Below, one piece after another: positions 51,528-62,644 of a DNA stretch of 64,000 nucleotides. The position numbers and the translations under genes are program-made. Every line of letters begins with the position of its first letter. Within the stretch, counting starts at the first letter, position 1. The notes beneath the pieces are model-generated. The model had not been told where the DNA came from. It saw only the letters and a program-made list of their open reading frames with translations, and searched no databases. This DNA comes from Xanthostigma xanthostigma (lineage: Eukaryota; Arthropoda; Insecta; Raphidioptera; Raphidiidae), in the NCBI GenBank assembly GCA_963575645.1, contig OY754465.1:6076001-6140000 (forward strand). The letters are read 5' to 3'.

Positions 51528-51790
51528 TTTCTCTTTTTAGTGTTAGATAAAGTAATGCAATGGGTAGGCCAAGTATGCGTGCCTTTGAAATTTGAGAGTT
51601 TCCCTCGATTTCACCATCAGATCCTGACTTGGTTCCGATGGGACCACCTCGGAAGTGCACTCTTTCGAATAAAAAAAATTTTGAAAATCGGTCCATAATT
51701 GACGGAGAAATCGGTGTACATACATAAAAAAATAGAAAAAAATATATACAGTCGAACATAGAACCTCCTCCTTTTTTGAAGTCGGTTAAA
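51267..51790 (-). mobile_element. ACCGACTTC repeat carrying a hairpin, copy 2
   Basis: Opposite in orientation to 4237-4740 and well conserved outside the hairpin (TTTCACCATCAGATCCTGAC, TGGTTCCGATGGGACCACCT). It ends AGAACCTCCTCCTTTTTTGA, then AGTCGGTT. The ORFs at 51523-51759 are readings of this repeat and resemble those of copy 1. Confidence 0.82.
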
Positions 51791-51847
51791 AATTGGTCGA
51801 TAATTGTATTTATTGAAGAGTTCTAATCAGACGTTAATCAAAGATTT
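51786..51847 (-). repeat. 5'-end fragment of the 13-bp-duplication repeat
   Basis: On the minus strand it reads AATCTTTGATTAACGTCTGA, then TTAGAACTCTTCAATAAATA and TATCGACCAATTTTT, the first ~60 bases of the elements at 11510 and 21696. Confidence 0.75.
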
Positions 51848-51849
51848 TT

Positions 51850-52226
51850 TTTCATTAGTGCTAAAAAAACGTCAAAATTATCGACATTTTTATGTGGGCT
51901 TGGTAAATAGTAATGCCAAATGGCAACACCTTAAATTGATCACATCAGCGATTTCATCAACATTGAAATAATAAAATTCAACCATCTCCGATACCACAAC
52001 TAAATTCTATTCTCTAAAAAAACATAGAAATAAAGATATGATAGCAAATTTTACTTTTTTATTTAATTTAAAGTATTTTTACATTAACAGTTATTTTGTG
52101 ATATTGTACAACAAAATATATTATGATATTCAGAATATTAAATTTTTTCGCTAGAAAATTTCCATTAGAACTACGGTTTTGGAGGAATAGACGATTTGTG
52201 GCAGTGACAAAATATTATTTAGTCCC
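51850..52226 (-). other. 3' flank and 3' UTR of enolase
   Basis: On the minus strand AATAAA lies at 52063-52058, about 165 bp past the stop codon, a reasonable poly(A) signal. Nothing else is recognised. Confidence 0.6.
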
Positions 52227-53528
52227 TTAAACAGGTTTACGGAAATTCTCCCCGGCGTATTTAGCGCCGGCCCCGAGTTCTTCTTCAATGCGAAGAATTT
52301 GATTGTATTTAGCCAAACGCTCAGATCGGCAAGGCGCTCCCGTCTTGATTTGACCGGTGCTAAGTCCAACGACAAGATCAGCGATGAACGCATCTTCAGT
52401 TTCTCCAGATCTATGGGACACCATAGTTCCCCAGCCGTTCTGCTTAGCGAGCAGATGAGCCCTAATCGATTCGGTAATTGAACCGATTTGATTTACTTTC
52501 AATAACAAACAATTGCAACTTTTCTTCTCCACAGCCATTTGAATACGCTTGGGGTTAGTGACAGTCAAATCATCACCGACTATTTGGATTCCGACTTGTG
52601 CAGTCAACTTCTCCCACGATTCCCAATCGTCTTGATCAAACGGATCTTCGATCGATACAATAGGGAAATTTTTAATCCAATCCTCATACAGTGCGACCAA
52701 TTTATCGGGGGTTATCCATTTACTCTTGTCGCTCTTTGGGTTCTTGAAGTCCAAATCGTATAAACCTTCCTTGTAGAACTCTGATGCGGCAATATCCATG
52801 CCAATCTTAACTTTGCCAGTATAACCAGCTTTTTCGATAGACTCTAGAATCATGTCCAAAGCATCCTGGTTATTTTGAATATTTGGTGCAAAGCCACCTT
52901 CGTCACCCACGGCGGTGGCATCCAAACCGAATTTATTGTTGATTACTTTCTTAAGGTGGTGATAGACTTCCGAACCCATTTTCATAGCCTCAGTGAACGA
53001 TGTAGCACCCGTTGGAAGAAGCATAAATTCTTGCATGGCCAGTTTATTTCCAGCATGAGAACCGCCGTTAATCACATTGAATGCTGGCGTGGGTAGAACG
53101 ATATTTGAGTTTCCGGCTATCTCGGCGATGTGTTTGTACAACGGGATACCTTTCTTAGCTGCTCCAGCTTTGCATACGGCTAACGAAACGCCCAAAATTG
53201 CATTGGCGCCGAATTTCGATTTGTTTTCAGTACCGTCTAATTTTATCATAAACTCATCGATTTCAGTTTGCTGAGTGACTTCGAGTCCTGATTTGCAGAG
53301 TTCCGGAGCAATAAAATCGTTAACATTCTTTACTGCCTTTAGTACACCCTTTCCATGATAGTTATTTTTCTCATCGTCTCGTAATTCCAATGCTTCGTGA
53401 ACGCCAGTACTTGCACCGGATGGAACAGATGCTCGGAATAGACCTATTTCAGTGATTAAATCTACTTCAACCGTTGGGTTTCCACGTGAGTCGAAGATTT
53501 GTCGAGCGAAAACACTTTTAATAGGCAT
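52227..53528 (-). CDS. Eno: Enolase (2-phosphoglycerate dehydratase)
   Basis: A complete 433-residue enolase, the usual insect length, catalysing 2-phosphoglycerate to phosphoenolpyruvate in cytosolic glycolysis as a Mg-dependent dimer. Visible active-site residues (own numbering, one less than yeast) are the Ser40 loop (PSGAST), His158 (GGSHAGN), Glu167 (MQEF), Glu210 (GDEGGF), Mg ligands Asp245 (IGMD), Glu294 (SIEDPFD) and Asp319 (VGDD), base Lys344 (LLLKVNQIG) and His372 (SHRSGETED). The start at MPIKS (53526-53528) is chosen because all enolases begin there. The frame stays open 36 codons further upstream, but that stretch is not enolase-like and contains possible splice acceptors. No intron interrupts the coding sequence. 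The shadow ORFs on the other strand are ignored. Confidence 0.98.
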   Translation of the reverse strand: MPIKSVFARQIFDSRGNPTVEVDLITEIGLFRASVPSGASTGVHEALELRDDEKNNYHGKGVLKAVKNVNDFIAPELCKSGLEVTQQTEIDEFMIKLDGTENKSKFGANAILGVSLAVCKAGAAKKGIPLYKHIAEIAGNSNIVLPTPAFNVINGGSHAGNKLAMQEFMLLPTGATSFTEAMKMGSEVYHHLKKVINNKFGLDATAVGDEGGFAPNIQNNQDALDMILESIEKAGYTGKVKIGMDIAASEFYKEGLYDLDFKNPKSDKSKWITPDKLVALYEDWIKNFPIVSIEDPFDQDDWESWEKLTAQVGIQIVGDDLTVTNPKRIQMAVEKKSCNCLLLKVNQIGSITESIRAHLLAKQNGWGTMVSHRSGETEDAFIADLVVGLSTGQIKTGAPCRSERLAKYNQILRIEEELGAGAKYAGENFRKPV

Positions 53529-54780
53529 TTTACCAGCTTTCCTCAAATTACTATAGGACCTCCTAAAAAAAGTACACATATTGCAATACCAATTAAACTG
53601 ACCTTTAAAGGTCAAATTTTTATTAAACACAATCAACAGAAATATATTTTTTAAAACTTCTTTTTAGTTGAAAAAAAACATTTTTACTTAAGCTTATAAC
53701 TGAATTTTACCAAAATTTGAAAAATCTAGACATCCTCGAATTTCAATTTTTTCTTTGCAGAAAAGTGTCAAAAAGAAATAAGTAATGAAAATTATCAACT
53801 AAAGTTCGATTAGTTTTAAATAAACTTTATGAAAACTTACAATTAGCAACAGTTCAATATAATATTTTACTTAATAATATCCACAGTAAGCTTCCAAAAC
53901 CGGCACTTCTTAAATGTTCTGATTTAACTGAATCCAAATGCAATGTTATAATCAAGGTCAATTTAAGGTCAATTGAATGTTTACAACGTTAATCAAGAAA
54001 ATACAAAAACTGCTAATTTTTTCCAATTTTATACTTTTGATATCACAACTAAATTAAGAAAAAATTGAACTCAAATTAATGTATTTATTCTTCGAGCACG
54101 ACAATTGTTTGTAATAATTTTGATTTTTACAATTACAGGTTGCTGTAAATAACTACTGACTAGATCAGAGCACGCCTAATAGATGGAGACATACAACAAA
54201 TAATCGTAGTGCATACAGTATGTCTCACAACGGATACATATTTTGGTGTTAAGAACTGATTCTAAATAGACTTAGTAGTTAGTAGTGATTTTGCGAATTT
54301 ATTTTTAAAAAATTCTCTTTAAAAAATCAAAAACATTTAATTTTGGAAAATAAAATAAGAACCGCATTTTGTAATAACAGTATCGGATCAAATAATGAAG
54401 CAACCATTGAGAAACCAAACATTTTTTCTATTTAGTGCATAATGGTATAACATATATCGTAGATATACATACTATAAATACTGATTAAAAAGAAACATTG
54501 ATTTATTTTGTTACAGTTGGGTTTTTCTTTTTATTTTTAATTTCCTTATCATTCAAATCTAAAAAAATAAGTTCAAAAATTTAAACCCTACTACTGAAAA
54601 GTACGAAACAAGAAAATATTCTCATCTGAGGATAGCCGTGGTCGTATGCCACCTCATATATATGGACATATGGCGCCCTCTATAGATGTATAGCGTTATG
54701 CACTTTACCCTAAAGCTTAAGGACGCAGTCCTATGTTCAGGCTCGTTTTCAACCGTTATTTCAGAATTTTTTTTTAATAT
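53529..54780 (-). other. Enolase 5' flank, probably 5' UTR intron and promoter; no other gene
   Basis: On the minus strand CTTTTTTTAG (at ~53563-53572) and CCTATAG (~53548) just before the start codon could be splice acceptors of a 5' UTR intron. No matching donor or TATA box could be fixed. The rest is AT-rich, with a somewhat GC-richer patch at 54630-54760. Confidence 0.45.
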
Positions 54781-55148
54781 CAAAATAATGTACGATGTTT
54801 TCAATTTTGTTATATGTTTTTACTGACATCGTAAACTAAGAAAAAAAATTTTTTTTTGCTTAATTTTACGCCATTTTATAATTGTTTTTTTAACCTAAAG
54901 TAGACAACTTTAAATGGAGGTAGGTGGGTAGCGCGGGTGATAACGTCACTTGGAGTCAACTGAATTATAAAAATTAAATTGGTTATTGTTTCGTAAGCTT
55001 ATAGCTCTATACCGTACTAGAAATAAAAATTTGTATTGATAAATAACAAAATGGCGGGTTTTAGAAAAAAAACAACGAGAAAATCGCGATTTTTTCGTTG
55101 AAAATCGGTTAAAAAAAATTGCCTGCGATCAATGGTCGCACATAATAC

Positions 55149-55470
55149 TTTATTCAACTAGCACGAGTAATATGTAATCGGGGCCCTGATAAAAGAGAGA
55201 AAAATAATATATCACTTCATTGATTGACGTACCCACCGCCATCGATGCACACAAGATGGCCCTGACTTTCGAGCTGAATTGCGATGCTGTTTTCATATAT
55301 ACAAATCGCTACCGCGTTCCTATTGGTCCAGAAACTATGCAGTAATAAGTCATTACCGTACAGTTTCGGCTCATTATTAGCACTCTACGCGTCAACATGA
55401 AGTAATTTATTATTTCTCCCGAATTTAGCAGGGCCCCGAAATTATATATTACTCACGCGTGCTGAATAAA
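55149..55470 (+). mobile_element. MITE with ~40-bp inverted ends, copy 1
   Basis: Ends read TTTATTCAACTAGCACGAGT...GTAATCGGGGCCCTG and CAGGGCCCCGAAATTA...CACGCGTGCTGAATAAA. The 240-bp interior (GTACCCACCGCCATCGATGC, TACCGCGTTCCTATTGGTCC) is GC-richer. Copy 2 at 61857 shares also ~25 bp beyond the left end (CGATCAATNGTCGCACATAA), so the true element may be slightly longer. Confidence 0.85.
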
Positions 55471-55474
55471 AAAT

Positions 55475-55985
55475 ATTTTTTCTATGTCTTCCAGTTGGAA
55501 GACATGAATAGTTTACGTTAATAATGATACACCGAAATAATTATCAAAATGTTAACATAAACGATTTTGCCTTGTGCCACAGATGTGTCATACATAACTC
55601 ACAAGAATCAGTCATGCGATATAACACAGCACAAGCAGTATTAATGACTTATGACATGTAAGTTGTAATATTATGACGCAAGTAGCCTGATCCAATTGGG
55701 TAAAAAAAAGATAAAAACTGATTTTATATCGAAAGGAAACATTGAAAAAATAATAACTCAGACATATTTTGTATGTCATTTGTTGCTTCTGGAAATTTTT
55801 ACATTCATAAAACTATAACATTGTTTGTTTATTTGAAAATATTCCGAGATATTTAAAGTCATTCGACACACATTTTATTTAAATATGAATTAAGAAATTT
55901 TAACTGGACAACGATAAAGTAATGTTAGTTATTATAGTAAACAATGTTTAACAATATAAATTTGAGCATAATATAACGAGTAATG
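55475..55985. other. No gene recognised
   Basis: AT-rich spacer before Helitron copy 4. Confidence 0.45.
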
Positions 55986-55988
55986 TAA

Positions 55989-56291
55989 TCTATATACCTA
56001 CTAATATATATAGCTGAAGAGTTTGTTTGTTTGTTTGAACGCGCTAATCTCAGGAACTACTGGTTCAAATTGAAAAAAACATTTTTGTTGGATAACCCAT
56101 TTATAGAGGAAGGCTATAGGCTATATAATATCACGCTATGACCATTAGGAGCGGAGCATTAACAAAAAATGTATCTCAAAAATAAGCTTCTATTCAGGTG
56201 AAATGCACTAACTAAATATACTCATATTAGCGTTGTCAGTATACAACGTCGTATGTCTCAATCGGTAGAGCATGCGACTGTCAATATCAGG
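55989..56291 (+). mobile_element. Helitron copy 4, 3'-truncated
   Basis: It starts TCTATATACCTACTAATATA after an A (two small insertions relative to the other copies) and follows them until CTGTCAATATCAGG, the middle of the tRNA-Lys-like module, then diverges. The 3' half including the CTAG terminus is missing. Confidence 0.85.
56247..56291 (+). ncRNA. Truncated tRNA-Lys-derived module in Helitron copy 4
   Basis: TCTCAATCGGTAGAGCATGC and GACTGTCAATATCAGG are present; the T arm and B box are lost. The break lies inside the tRNA-like sequence itself. Confidence 0.75.
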
Positions 56292-56755
56292 TCAAAAATA
56301 TTTCTACTTGGTTATAGTAAATATTTTGATAGTTTTACATATGAATTTATTCCTTTGCAAAGAAAAGCTATTTACTCTTGACAAGTCGATAGTGTTTTAT
56401 AGATAATATTATGCATAAACAAAATGGTAGTATTTACATAACATTAGTGCGTAAATGATCATATCTTCATATTATTGTTATTTATAAAAATCGCACGATT
56501 CTTTAAAAATAAGTTTTTAAATCAGTTTTTCATAAACAACTCTTATATCCAATGTCAGTGATGCCAAAACTTTTAAATAGAGAAATGTATAAAATAAATT
56601 ATGTCGCTACTTATTGAATTTTATTTTTTTCTTATTTGCTGGATATAGGTACCTATATATAAAATAGCATTATTTTCATTATCTCTTTATTGTGCTAAAA
56701 TTGTTAAAGTAATCAAATAACAGAATTTTATACTTATAGATAATAATAGATTATA

Positions 56756-56974
56756 GTTTAGATCAGGGGCGGGCAAATCTTTTAGTCGCCGGGCCACATA
56801 GCTGATGAAAATTTGTCCGCGGGCCGTATGGTTGATAAAAAAAAGGTCCCCACATTCTATTTCAGCATTTTACTATTTTTCTAAAATTTATAAAATGCTT
56901 CGCGGGCCGGACAAAATTGAGCTGCGGGCCGGATTCGGCCCGCGGGTCGCCATTTGCCCAGGCCTGGTTTAGAT
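56756..56974 (+). mobile_element. 203-bp hAT MITE with perfect 8-bp target duplication
   Basis: The element (56764-56966) begins CAGGGGCGGGCAAAT and ends ATTTGCCCAGGCCTG, flanked by GTTTAGAT on both sides. Its interior is very GC-rich for this region (GGGCCGGATTCGGCCCGCGG). Those ends and the GGCCCGCGGG interior are found in widespread animal hAT MITEs. It differs from the CAGCGTTGCCAG family. Confidence 0.93.
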
Positions 56975-57062
56975 GAATTAGGAAAAAAAGGAAAATATAT
57001 TAACAAAGGAGATTTTGCGGAAATTTGATCAGCTTTAAGATTGAAATCATTTGTACATCAAA

Positions 57063-57270
57063 GTACATAGCAGCGTTGCCAGTTTTTAACTTCCCGCTTT
57101 AAAAAAAAAAAAAATTTTTTTTTTTTTTTCAAAAATCGGGAAGTTATTGGTTTCACCCCGATTTTCGAAAATCGAGTTTTCGCCAGATCTCGACGTTTTG
57201 AGGTCCTAGGAAGCTATTGAAACTATTTTGGCGATGATGTCCGTAGGGCTGTATGTATGTGTGTGTGGGG

Positions 57271-57301
<31 letters not shown>

Positions 57302-58756
57302 AACCTTTTATATCTTTTGAACGGAGTGTCCGACTGAAACGCGGTTTGCGGCATCTGACGTGATCTTGGTGAACTTAGACTTCCTGAAAATTTGAAACGA
57401 TTTGGCCCAAAAAATTTTGAGAAATCTTAAAAAAACAAGTTTCAAAAATTTTTAAAAATTTGTTTTTGTAAAAAATTTTCTAAACTACTAAACCGATTAA
57501 TTCCAAAAACTAATCAGCTCTTCTCCTTAACAAACTGCGTCGATTTCCACAAACCGCATCAAAATCGGTTCATTTGTTCACGAGAAACCGTGAACGAAAA
57601 AATCGTAAAAAAGTGTTTTTTTAAAATGACTCTTAAAATTGTTATCAGATTGATTTTTTTGTAATAAATTACTTTCTTAAGCTAAAAAAACTGCGTCGAT
57701 CGCCGCAAACCATATCAAAATTGGTTCATTTGTTCATGAGATAACGTGAACGAAAAATTAGGAAAAAAGTAATTTTTAAATATTACTCGTAAAATTCTTA
57801 TCAAATCGATTTTTTTGTAATAGTTTACTTTCTTAGGTTAAAAAAACTGCGTCGATTGCAGCAAACCGCATCAAAATCGGCTCATTTGTTTACGAGATAT
57901 CGTGAACGAAAAATTTTTAAAAAGTGTTTTTTTCTAAATTGCTCGTAAAATTCCTATGAGATCGATTTTTCTGTATTAAATTACTTTTTAAGGTTAAAAA
58001 ATTGCGTCGACTGCCGCAAATCACATCAAAATCGGTTCATTTGTTCATGAGATATCGTGAACGAAAATTTCGTAACAAAGTGTTTTTTTTTTGAGCTCGA
58101 AGAGCTAAAAAATAAACTTCTTGCTATATTTGATATAATTTTGAGGGTTTTGAACTCGAAAATAGCGGGAAGTTACAGGGATGGCCTGCAGGGTCAAACT
58201 ACTTTTCAAATTTTTTTTTTTGCCAAGTCGGGATTTTGGAACTCTTTGAGTGAAAACAGCGGGATTCTTTCGTCGAAAGCGGGACATAGTAAAAAAGCGT
58301 ATATAATCAGAAGTTTTTAAATACCTACCTATTTATCTATATTCTTCTTATTTGAATTAAAATTACGTTTACGTGACAATACATAGCAAAAATAGCCATA
58401 GAAAATGTATTTAAAAAAAATATAATATTTTAAATCAGATTTACCCTATCGTTAAATAGTTGAGTCTTATTCGTCTTCAGAATTAAAAAAAAAAAATAGA
58501 AATCATAATCAAAAAAGTTTTATTCATTAGAAAAATATGGCGTTTCAAACAATAGTCTGTGGAGTGAGTGTTACAAATTGCAACTTACAATAAGAGAATA
58601 ATTATTTATAAGAATTACTTATTCATATTTCTGTGAAGATTTAACTTTTTTAAAGTTATACCCGAGTTATCCCCGAAAAGCGGGACTGAGCCTGTCCCGC
58701 GCGGGACATTTAATTTTGATTTAAAAATCGGGACGTCTGGCAATGCTGGTACATAG
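57063..58756 (-). mobile_element. hAT-type element (CAGCGTTGCCAG ends), copy 3, with a nested insertion
   Basis: Outer ends CAGCGTTGCCAG (57071) and CTGGCAATGCTG (ends 58748) are flanked by GTACATAG at 57063-57070 and 58749-58756. Only 17 bases into the element the 1.1-kb repeat (57088-~58215) begins, after which the hAT interior resumes with GCCAAGTCGGGATTTTGGAA. The hAT therefore landed first. Confidence 0.93.
57088..58215 (+). mobile_element. 1.1-kb repeat with 156-bp tandem units, copy 2
   Basis: Closely similar to 19648-20790: AACTTCCCGCTTT start, (GT)n at ~57257-57290, and tandem units whose first two starts (57533 and 57689) are also 156 bp apart. It sits in the T-run near the end of the hAT element; the T-run hides any target duplication. 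Confidence 0.87.
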
Positions 58757-59000
58757 TGACTGGAATACTTAATAAAAATCGGTTAACCCCTTATTGCTAA
58801 ACATATAAAAAAATCTTCTTCTTTGAACCGATTTTTATAAAAAATTTAACGTACCAATCCGGAAATATTCTGTACAAAATGAAGTCGAAATTTTTACTAT
58901 TGGTTAACTCCTCAAAAAATGTTGTGGTTGAACATACATAAAAAACATATACGTGTCGAACATATAACCTCCTCTTTTTTGAAGTTGGTTAAATAAACAA
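58757..59000. other. No gene; partial ACCGACTTC-like end
   Basis: AT-rich, with ATATAACCTCCTCTTTTTTG then AAGTTGGTT at 58964-58992, a diverged end of the ACCGACTTC family. Confidence 0.5.
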
Positions 59001-59005
59001 AGAAA

Positions 59006-59363
59006 ACAAAATTAAAAATTTCGAAAAAACCCACGACGGATGTTAGCGTTGTAATTGAAAAAGGATTAAATAAAATTTTAAAATCCCCGACTAAAAGGAG
59101 GTAAGTAATCAAAGAAAATCCGTCGGGGGCTGCCATTCGCTGCCCTGAATTATAAGAATAGGAAAATATCAATTGAAGACTACAATTATTTACGTACCCA
59201 ACGTGATTTGAAAGTTGTACTATTTTAGTTAATTTCAGGGCAGCGAATGGCAGCCCCCGACGGATTTTCTTTGATTACTTACCTCCCTTTAATCGAAGGG
59301 TTTCAAATTTTTTTATAAAAGCGTTTACATCCGTCGTGGGTTTTTTCAAAATTTTTAATTTTG
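59006..59363. repeat. Hairpin-forming element with ~135-bp arms
   Basis: 59006-59150 pairs with 59231-59363: AATTAAAAATTTCGAAAAAA, CCCACGACGGATGT, then AATCCGTCGGGGGCTGCCAT and TCGCTGCCCTGAA. The inner ~55 bp are nearly perfect; the outer part has indels. The GC-rich CGTCGGGGGCTGCC block in AT-rich surroundings stands out. Confidence 0.85.
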
Positions 59364-60545
59364 TTATTTATTTTATATTAACTTTTTAGAGATTTCTTGC
59401 GCTAAGAACCATAACAGATGAATTACAAACATTTTACAGAAAACCGCATCTAAATTGATCAAGTCGTTTTCGAGATAAATGGCGACATTCGAGTGCACAA
59501 ACAAACAAACACACTAACAAACAAAGACACAAACAAACAAACAAACTCTCACCCTAAACGCATATATACCTGCTCCGTTCCGTCGTGGGTAAAAGGTAGA
59601 AAACAAAATTTAATACAAAAGGCAATAATTTATTTTTAAACATTATTAATTAAAAATTTATAAGGGGCTTAGCGACTCTATTAATAAAACTTGAGCTCAA
59701 CTGTATTTTTTGTTGGGTCAATGATTGTAAAGTGAAAAAAACTAGATAATCAATAAGCGATTTTGCATTAAGAGTATTGCATATTATAATTACAGCTGTT
59801 TTGAAATTTACACATTTGTTTGGTTGTTAATATTGGGTGTATTTTTTAATAAAACAAAATACGATTAAATTTTGTTGATATTTTATATTGATATTACACA
59901 TAAGGGTAAAATGTCGGTCAATGAACGTGTTATTATTTAATTTTGAAAATCTATAAACACTTTTTTATAAAAACATAAATTTGAACAAATGACAAAAATA
60001 TATCATCTATAAGTCAGTAATTGATAATATTTTGTAGTTTTCATTTTTGTAATTGATTTTAGATTTTTTTTTAACGCGTTTTGGTTTTTTCAAGTTAACC
60101 TATAATAGTCGAGTAGTCATTTTTTATATTTATTTTATATTTATATTTTTTCATATTATTTGTATTATAACGGGTCGTTTGCATAAAGTTACATAACTAT
60201 TGAGATATAATATATAAATCAGATTTTTTTGTATTCAAAATTGTGCGATTAAAATTCCAACAAAACTTAAGTCTAATAACATTTTTAGAACAGTAAATTA
60301 AATTTTATTTTCGTCAAAATCGGAAGCCTCAGCTTTTAAATCGAGTAAAGCATCTAAAAATCAGGTGGCTTAATAAAGCCGTAAATACGATAAAGGCAGT
60401 CAATTGTGAACTTGGTAACTTGGCTGGAATTTTTTTTCTATCTCTATCATTTTCTCAAACTTTTGTTATATTAACTAGATACATTGGACATCCCTGTATC
60501 GTAAATAAAGTTTTCTAGAACAAGTGCTCATTCATAAAAAAACAC
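59364..60545. other. No gene; transposon 3'-type sequence then AT-rich DNA
   Basis: 59430-59590 has AAACCGCATCTAAATTGATC, TTCGAGATAAATGG and (CAAA)n repeats, resembling the 3' region of a transposon related to the arm at 59006. The rest to 60545 is AT-rich with no feature. Confidence 0.5.
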
Positions 60546-60614
60546 ACGGGTTCACTCCGGGAGTACCGGCAGAAGTGAAAACTTGAATATTAACGTCTTA
60601 AGAATTTTCGATCA

Positions 60615-61160
60615 GGTCACGTGTCCTGACGCGAGTTTAACATTTTTAACCCATTACAAAAAAGTGTACAACGCCGCTAAAGAAGTTTTCACTTCAAAAA
60701 ATAATTTTTACTTTTTAGTTCGATATAAAGCGTGTTTTTTAGTTTTTTTTAAACTATATTTATTTTTCACTTTTTAGTTTGATATAAAGCGTGTTTTTTA
60801 GTTTTCTTTAAACTATATTTATTTTCCACTTTTTAGTTCGATTTATTGTCAAAAATTTGGCGAAAAATAACAATTTTTTTTTCGGCATGGACGGGATTAG
60901 AACCCACGACCCGTGATGCCGAGAGTTGACGTCAGCAAAGACTAGCGCCTTCGACCGCTCGGCCACCGATTGCTGTTGGTGTAGTAGCATAACATACAAA
61001 CAGTAATAAACCACACGGTACCTAGCAATTACTCTCACTTAGAGCGTTTTCTCGCTTACCCAGTTCTCACATGTCCTGACGCCTGACGCGAGTTTAACAT
61101 TTTTTACCCATTACAAAAAAAGTGTACAACGCCGCTAAAGAAGTTTTCACTTCAAAAATG
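60615..61160. mobile_element. tRNA-like-bearing repeat between ~85-bp direct repeats
   Basis: Direct repeats at 60621-60701 and 61071-61159 share TGTCCTGACGCGAGTTTAAC, then CATTACAAAAAAGTGTACAA and GCCGCTAAAGAAGTTTTCAC. Between them, ACTTTTTAGTTCGATATAAAGC-type units (each under 60 bp) recur three times at 60708-60845, and a tRNA-like sequence lies at 60883-60969. The AAGAAGTTTTCACTTC ends resemble those of family R1. Confidence 0.7.
60883..60969 (-). ncRNA. Class II (Ser/Leu-type) tRNA-like sequence, 87 nt
   Basis: On the minus strand it has A box GTGGCCGAGCGG and a B-box region GTGGGTTCTAATCCCG. The extra-long spacing between them, with a GGCATCACGGG stretch, fits the long variable arm of tRNA-Ser or Leu. 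The acceptor ends pair for only about three standard pairs, and B-box position GGTTCTAATCC deviates from GGTTCGANTCC. It is probably a tRNA-derived relic. Confidence 0.65.
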
Positions 61161-61850
61161 AATATAACTAACCATAATTACCCTTAAAAAAGAACAAACT
61201 GTATGTATAAGTAGATCAAAGCTACAAAATTGTATCAAAAACATTTTTTGATCGTTTTCGATATTTGTGTGGCGTGAACACCCTATACAATTAACATACA
61301 TAGTGAAAATGTTTTTTAATAACAATTTTCGAAGAAATATTTTGATACTTAAAATTATACGTACAGAAAATATCTAGCAAACAAAATTTTACAGGATCTT
61401 CAATGTAATAATATTTACTTGTTTGTTTGATTGTGCTTTTAAACATACGACAATCTTTTCAGTTGGTGGAAGTAAAGGTGCTAACATTTTCGTTTTTTTG
61501 CTAACATTTAAAATCAAAATAGAGCTGCATTTTTAGACAGTAATTTGGAAAAACGAGTATCGGTCGACGTAAAGACGTAAAGAACGTACTTGACCATTGA
61601 GTTGATTATAGAAAAAAAACTTTAAGAAAATCGTATAGAAACCACCTCGACATTGACTGATCGATCGACAAGAATAAGGTCGGAAAATGAGCCAAAAAAA
61701 CTGGAACTTTTGACTCGAGTCGACTCGTTCAGGAATAGTATATTGTGCGACTAGTGGGAGAAGGAGAAGATTCCATGAGCGTGAAAGCCGCACGAGCGTA
61801 GCGAGTGCCGTAACACATGAGTGGAATATTCTCCTTCGATCAATAGTCGC
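61161..61850. other. No gene recognised
   Basis: AT-rich DNA. The 111-codon minus ORF at 61533-61868 has no recognisable domain and runs into the MITE. Confidence 0.5.
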
Positions 61851-61856
61851 ACATAA

Positions 61857-62180
61857 TACTTTATTCAACTAGCACGAGTATTAATATGTAATCGGGGTCC
61901 TGATAAAAGAGGAAGAAATAATAAATCACTTCATTGATTGACGTACCCACCGCCCTCGATGCACACAAGATGGCCCTGACTTTCGCTGAATTGCGATGCT
62001 GTTTTCATATATACAAATCGCTACCGCGTTCCTATTGGTCCAGAACCTGTGCAGTAATATATTACCGTACAGTTTTGGCTCATTATTCGTACTCTACGCG
62101 TCAACATGAAGTAATTTATTATTTCTCCCGAATTTAGCAGGACCCCGAAATTATATATTACTCACACGTGCTGAATAAAG
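61857..62180 (+). mobile_element. MITE with ~40-bp inverted ends, copy 2
   Basis: Same orientation as 55149-55470 and about 320 bp long, with small indels (TTCGCTGAATTGCGATGC versus an extra AGC in copy 1). Ends TTATTCAACTAGCACGAGTA and CACGTGCTGAATAAA are conserved. Confidence 0.85.
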
Positions 62181-62545
62181 AACATTTCTCATTTTGACTT
62201 GAGTTGGGTATTTGTAAAATATTCGAATTTTAAAACAAAAAGTTCAAATGCTGAAATTTGTTTAAAATCTTCTATTTCTTTCCACACTATTCGATTGAAA
62301 AATCGGGTGCTTTTAAAGACTCTATCAACTTCGACTCGAAAAAAATCCCGGTCCTTACCTTTAATATGAGACTTCAACAATTTCAGTTGTCGAGCATCTA
62401 TATAATCTGACATCTTTTCTGGATTATCATGACAGTATTATTTCTTACGGCTATAGATGTGACGCAATTTTAACAAGTGTTGTTTAACGATTAATTTTAC
62501 GATTTGATTGACAAGTGTAAACTGTATGTGCAGTCGTAACACAAT
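62181..62545. other. No gene recognised
   Basis: AT-rich; the 74-codon minus ORF at 62189-62413 lacks any recognisable domain. Confidence 0.45.
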
Positions 62546-62547
62546 AA

Positions 62548-62548
62548 A

Positions 62549-62592
<44 letters not shown>
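62548..62592. repeat. (ATT)n microsatellite
   Basis: Fifteen uninterrupted ATT units. Confidence 0.97.
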
Positions 62593-62644
62593 GTACCTGG
62601 GTGACGGAGCTTTGCTTGGAAAGAATAAAATACTGACATGCTCA

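Noticed and set aside
52299..53274. Several plus-strand ORFs of 60-74 codons
   Set aside because: They overlap enolase on the opposite strand and have no family resemblance.
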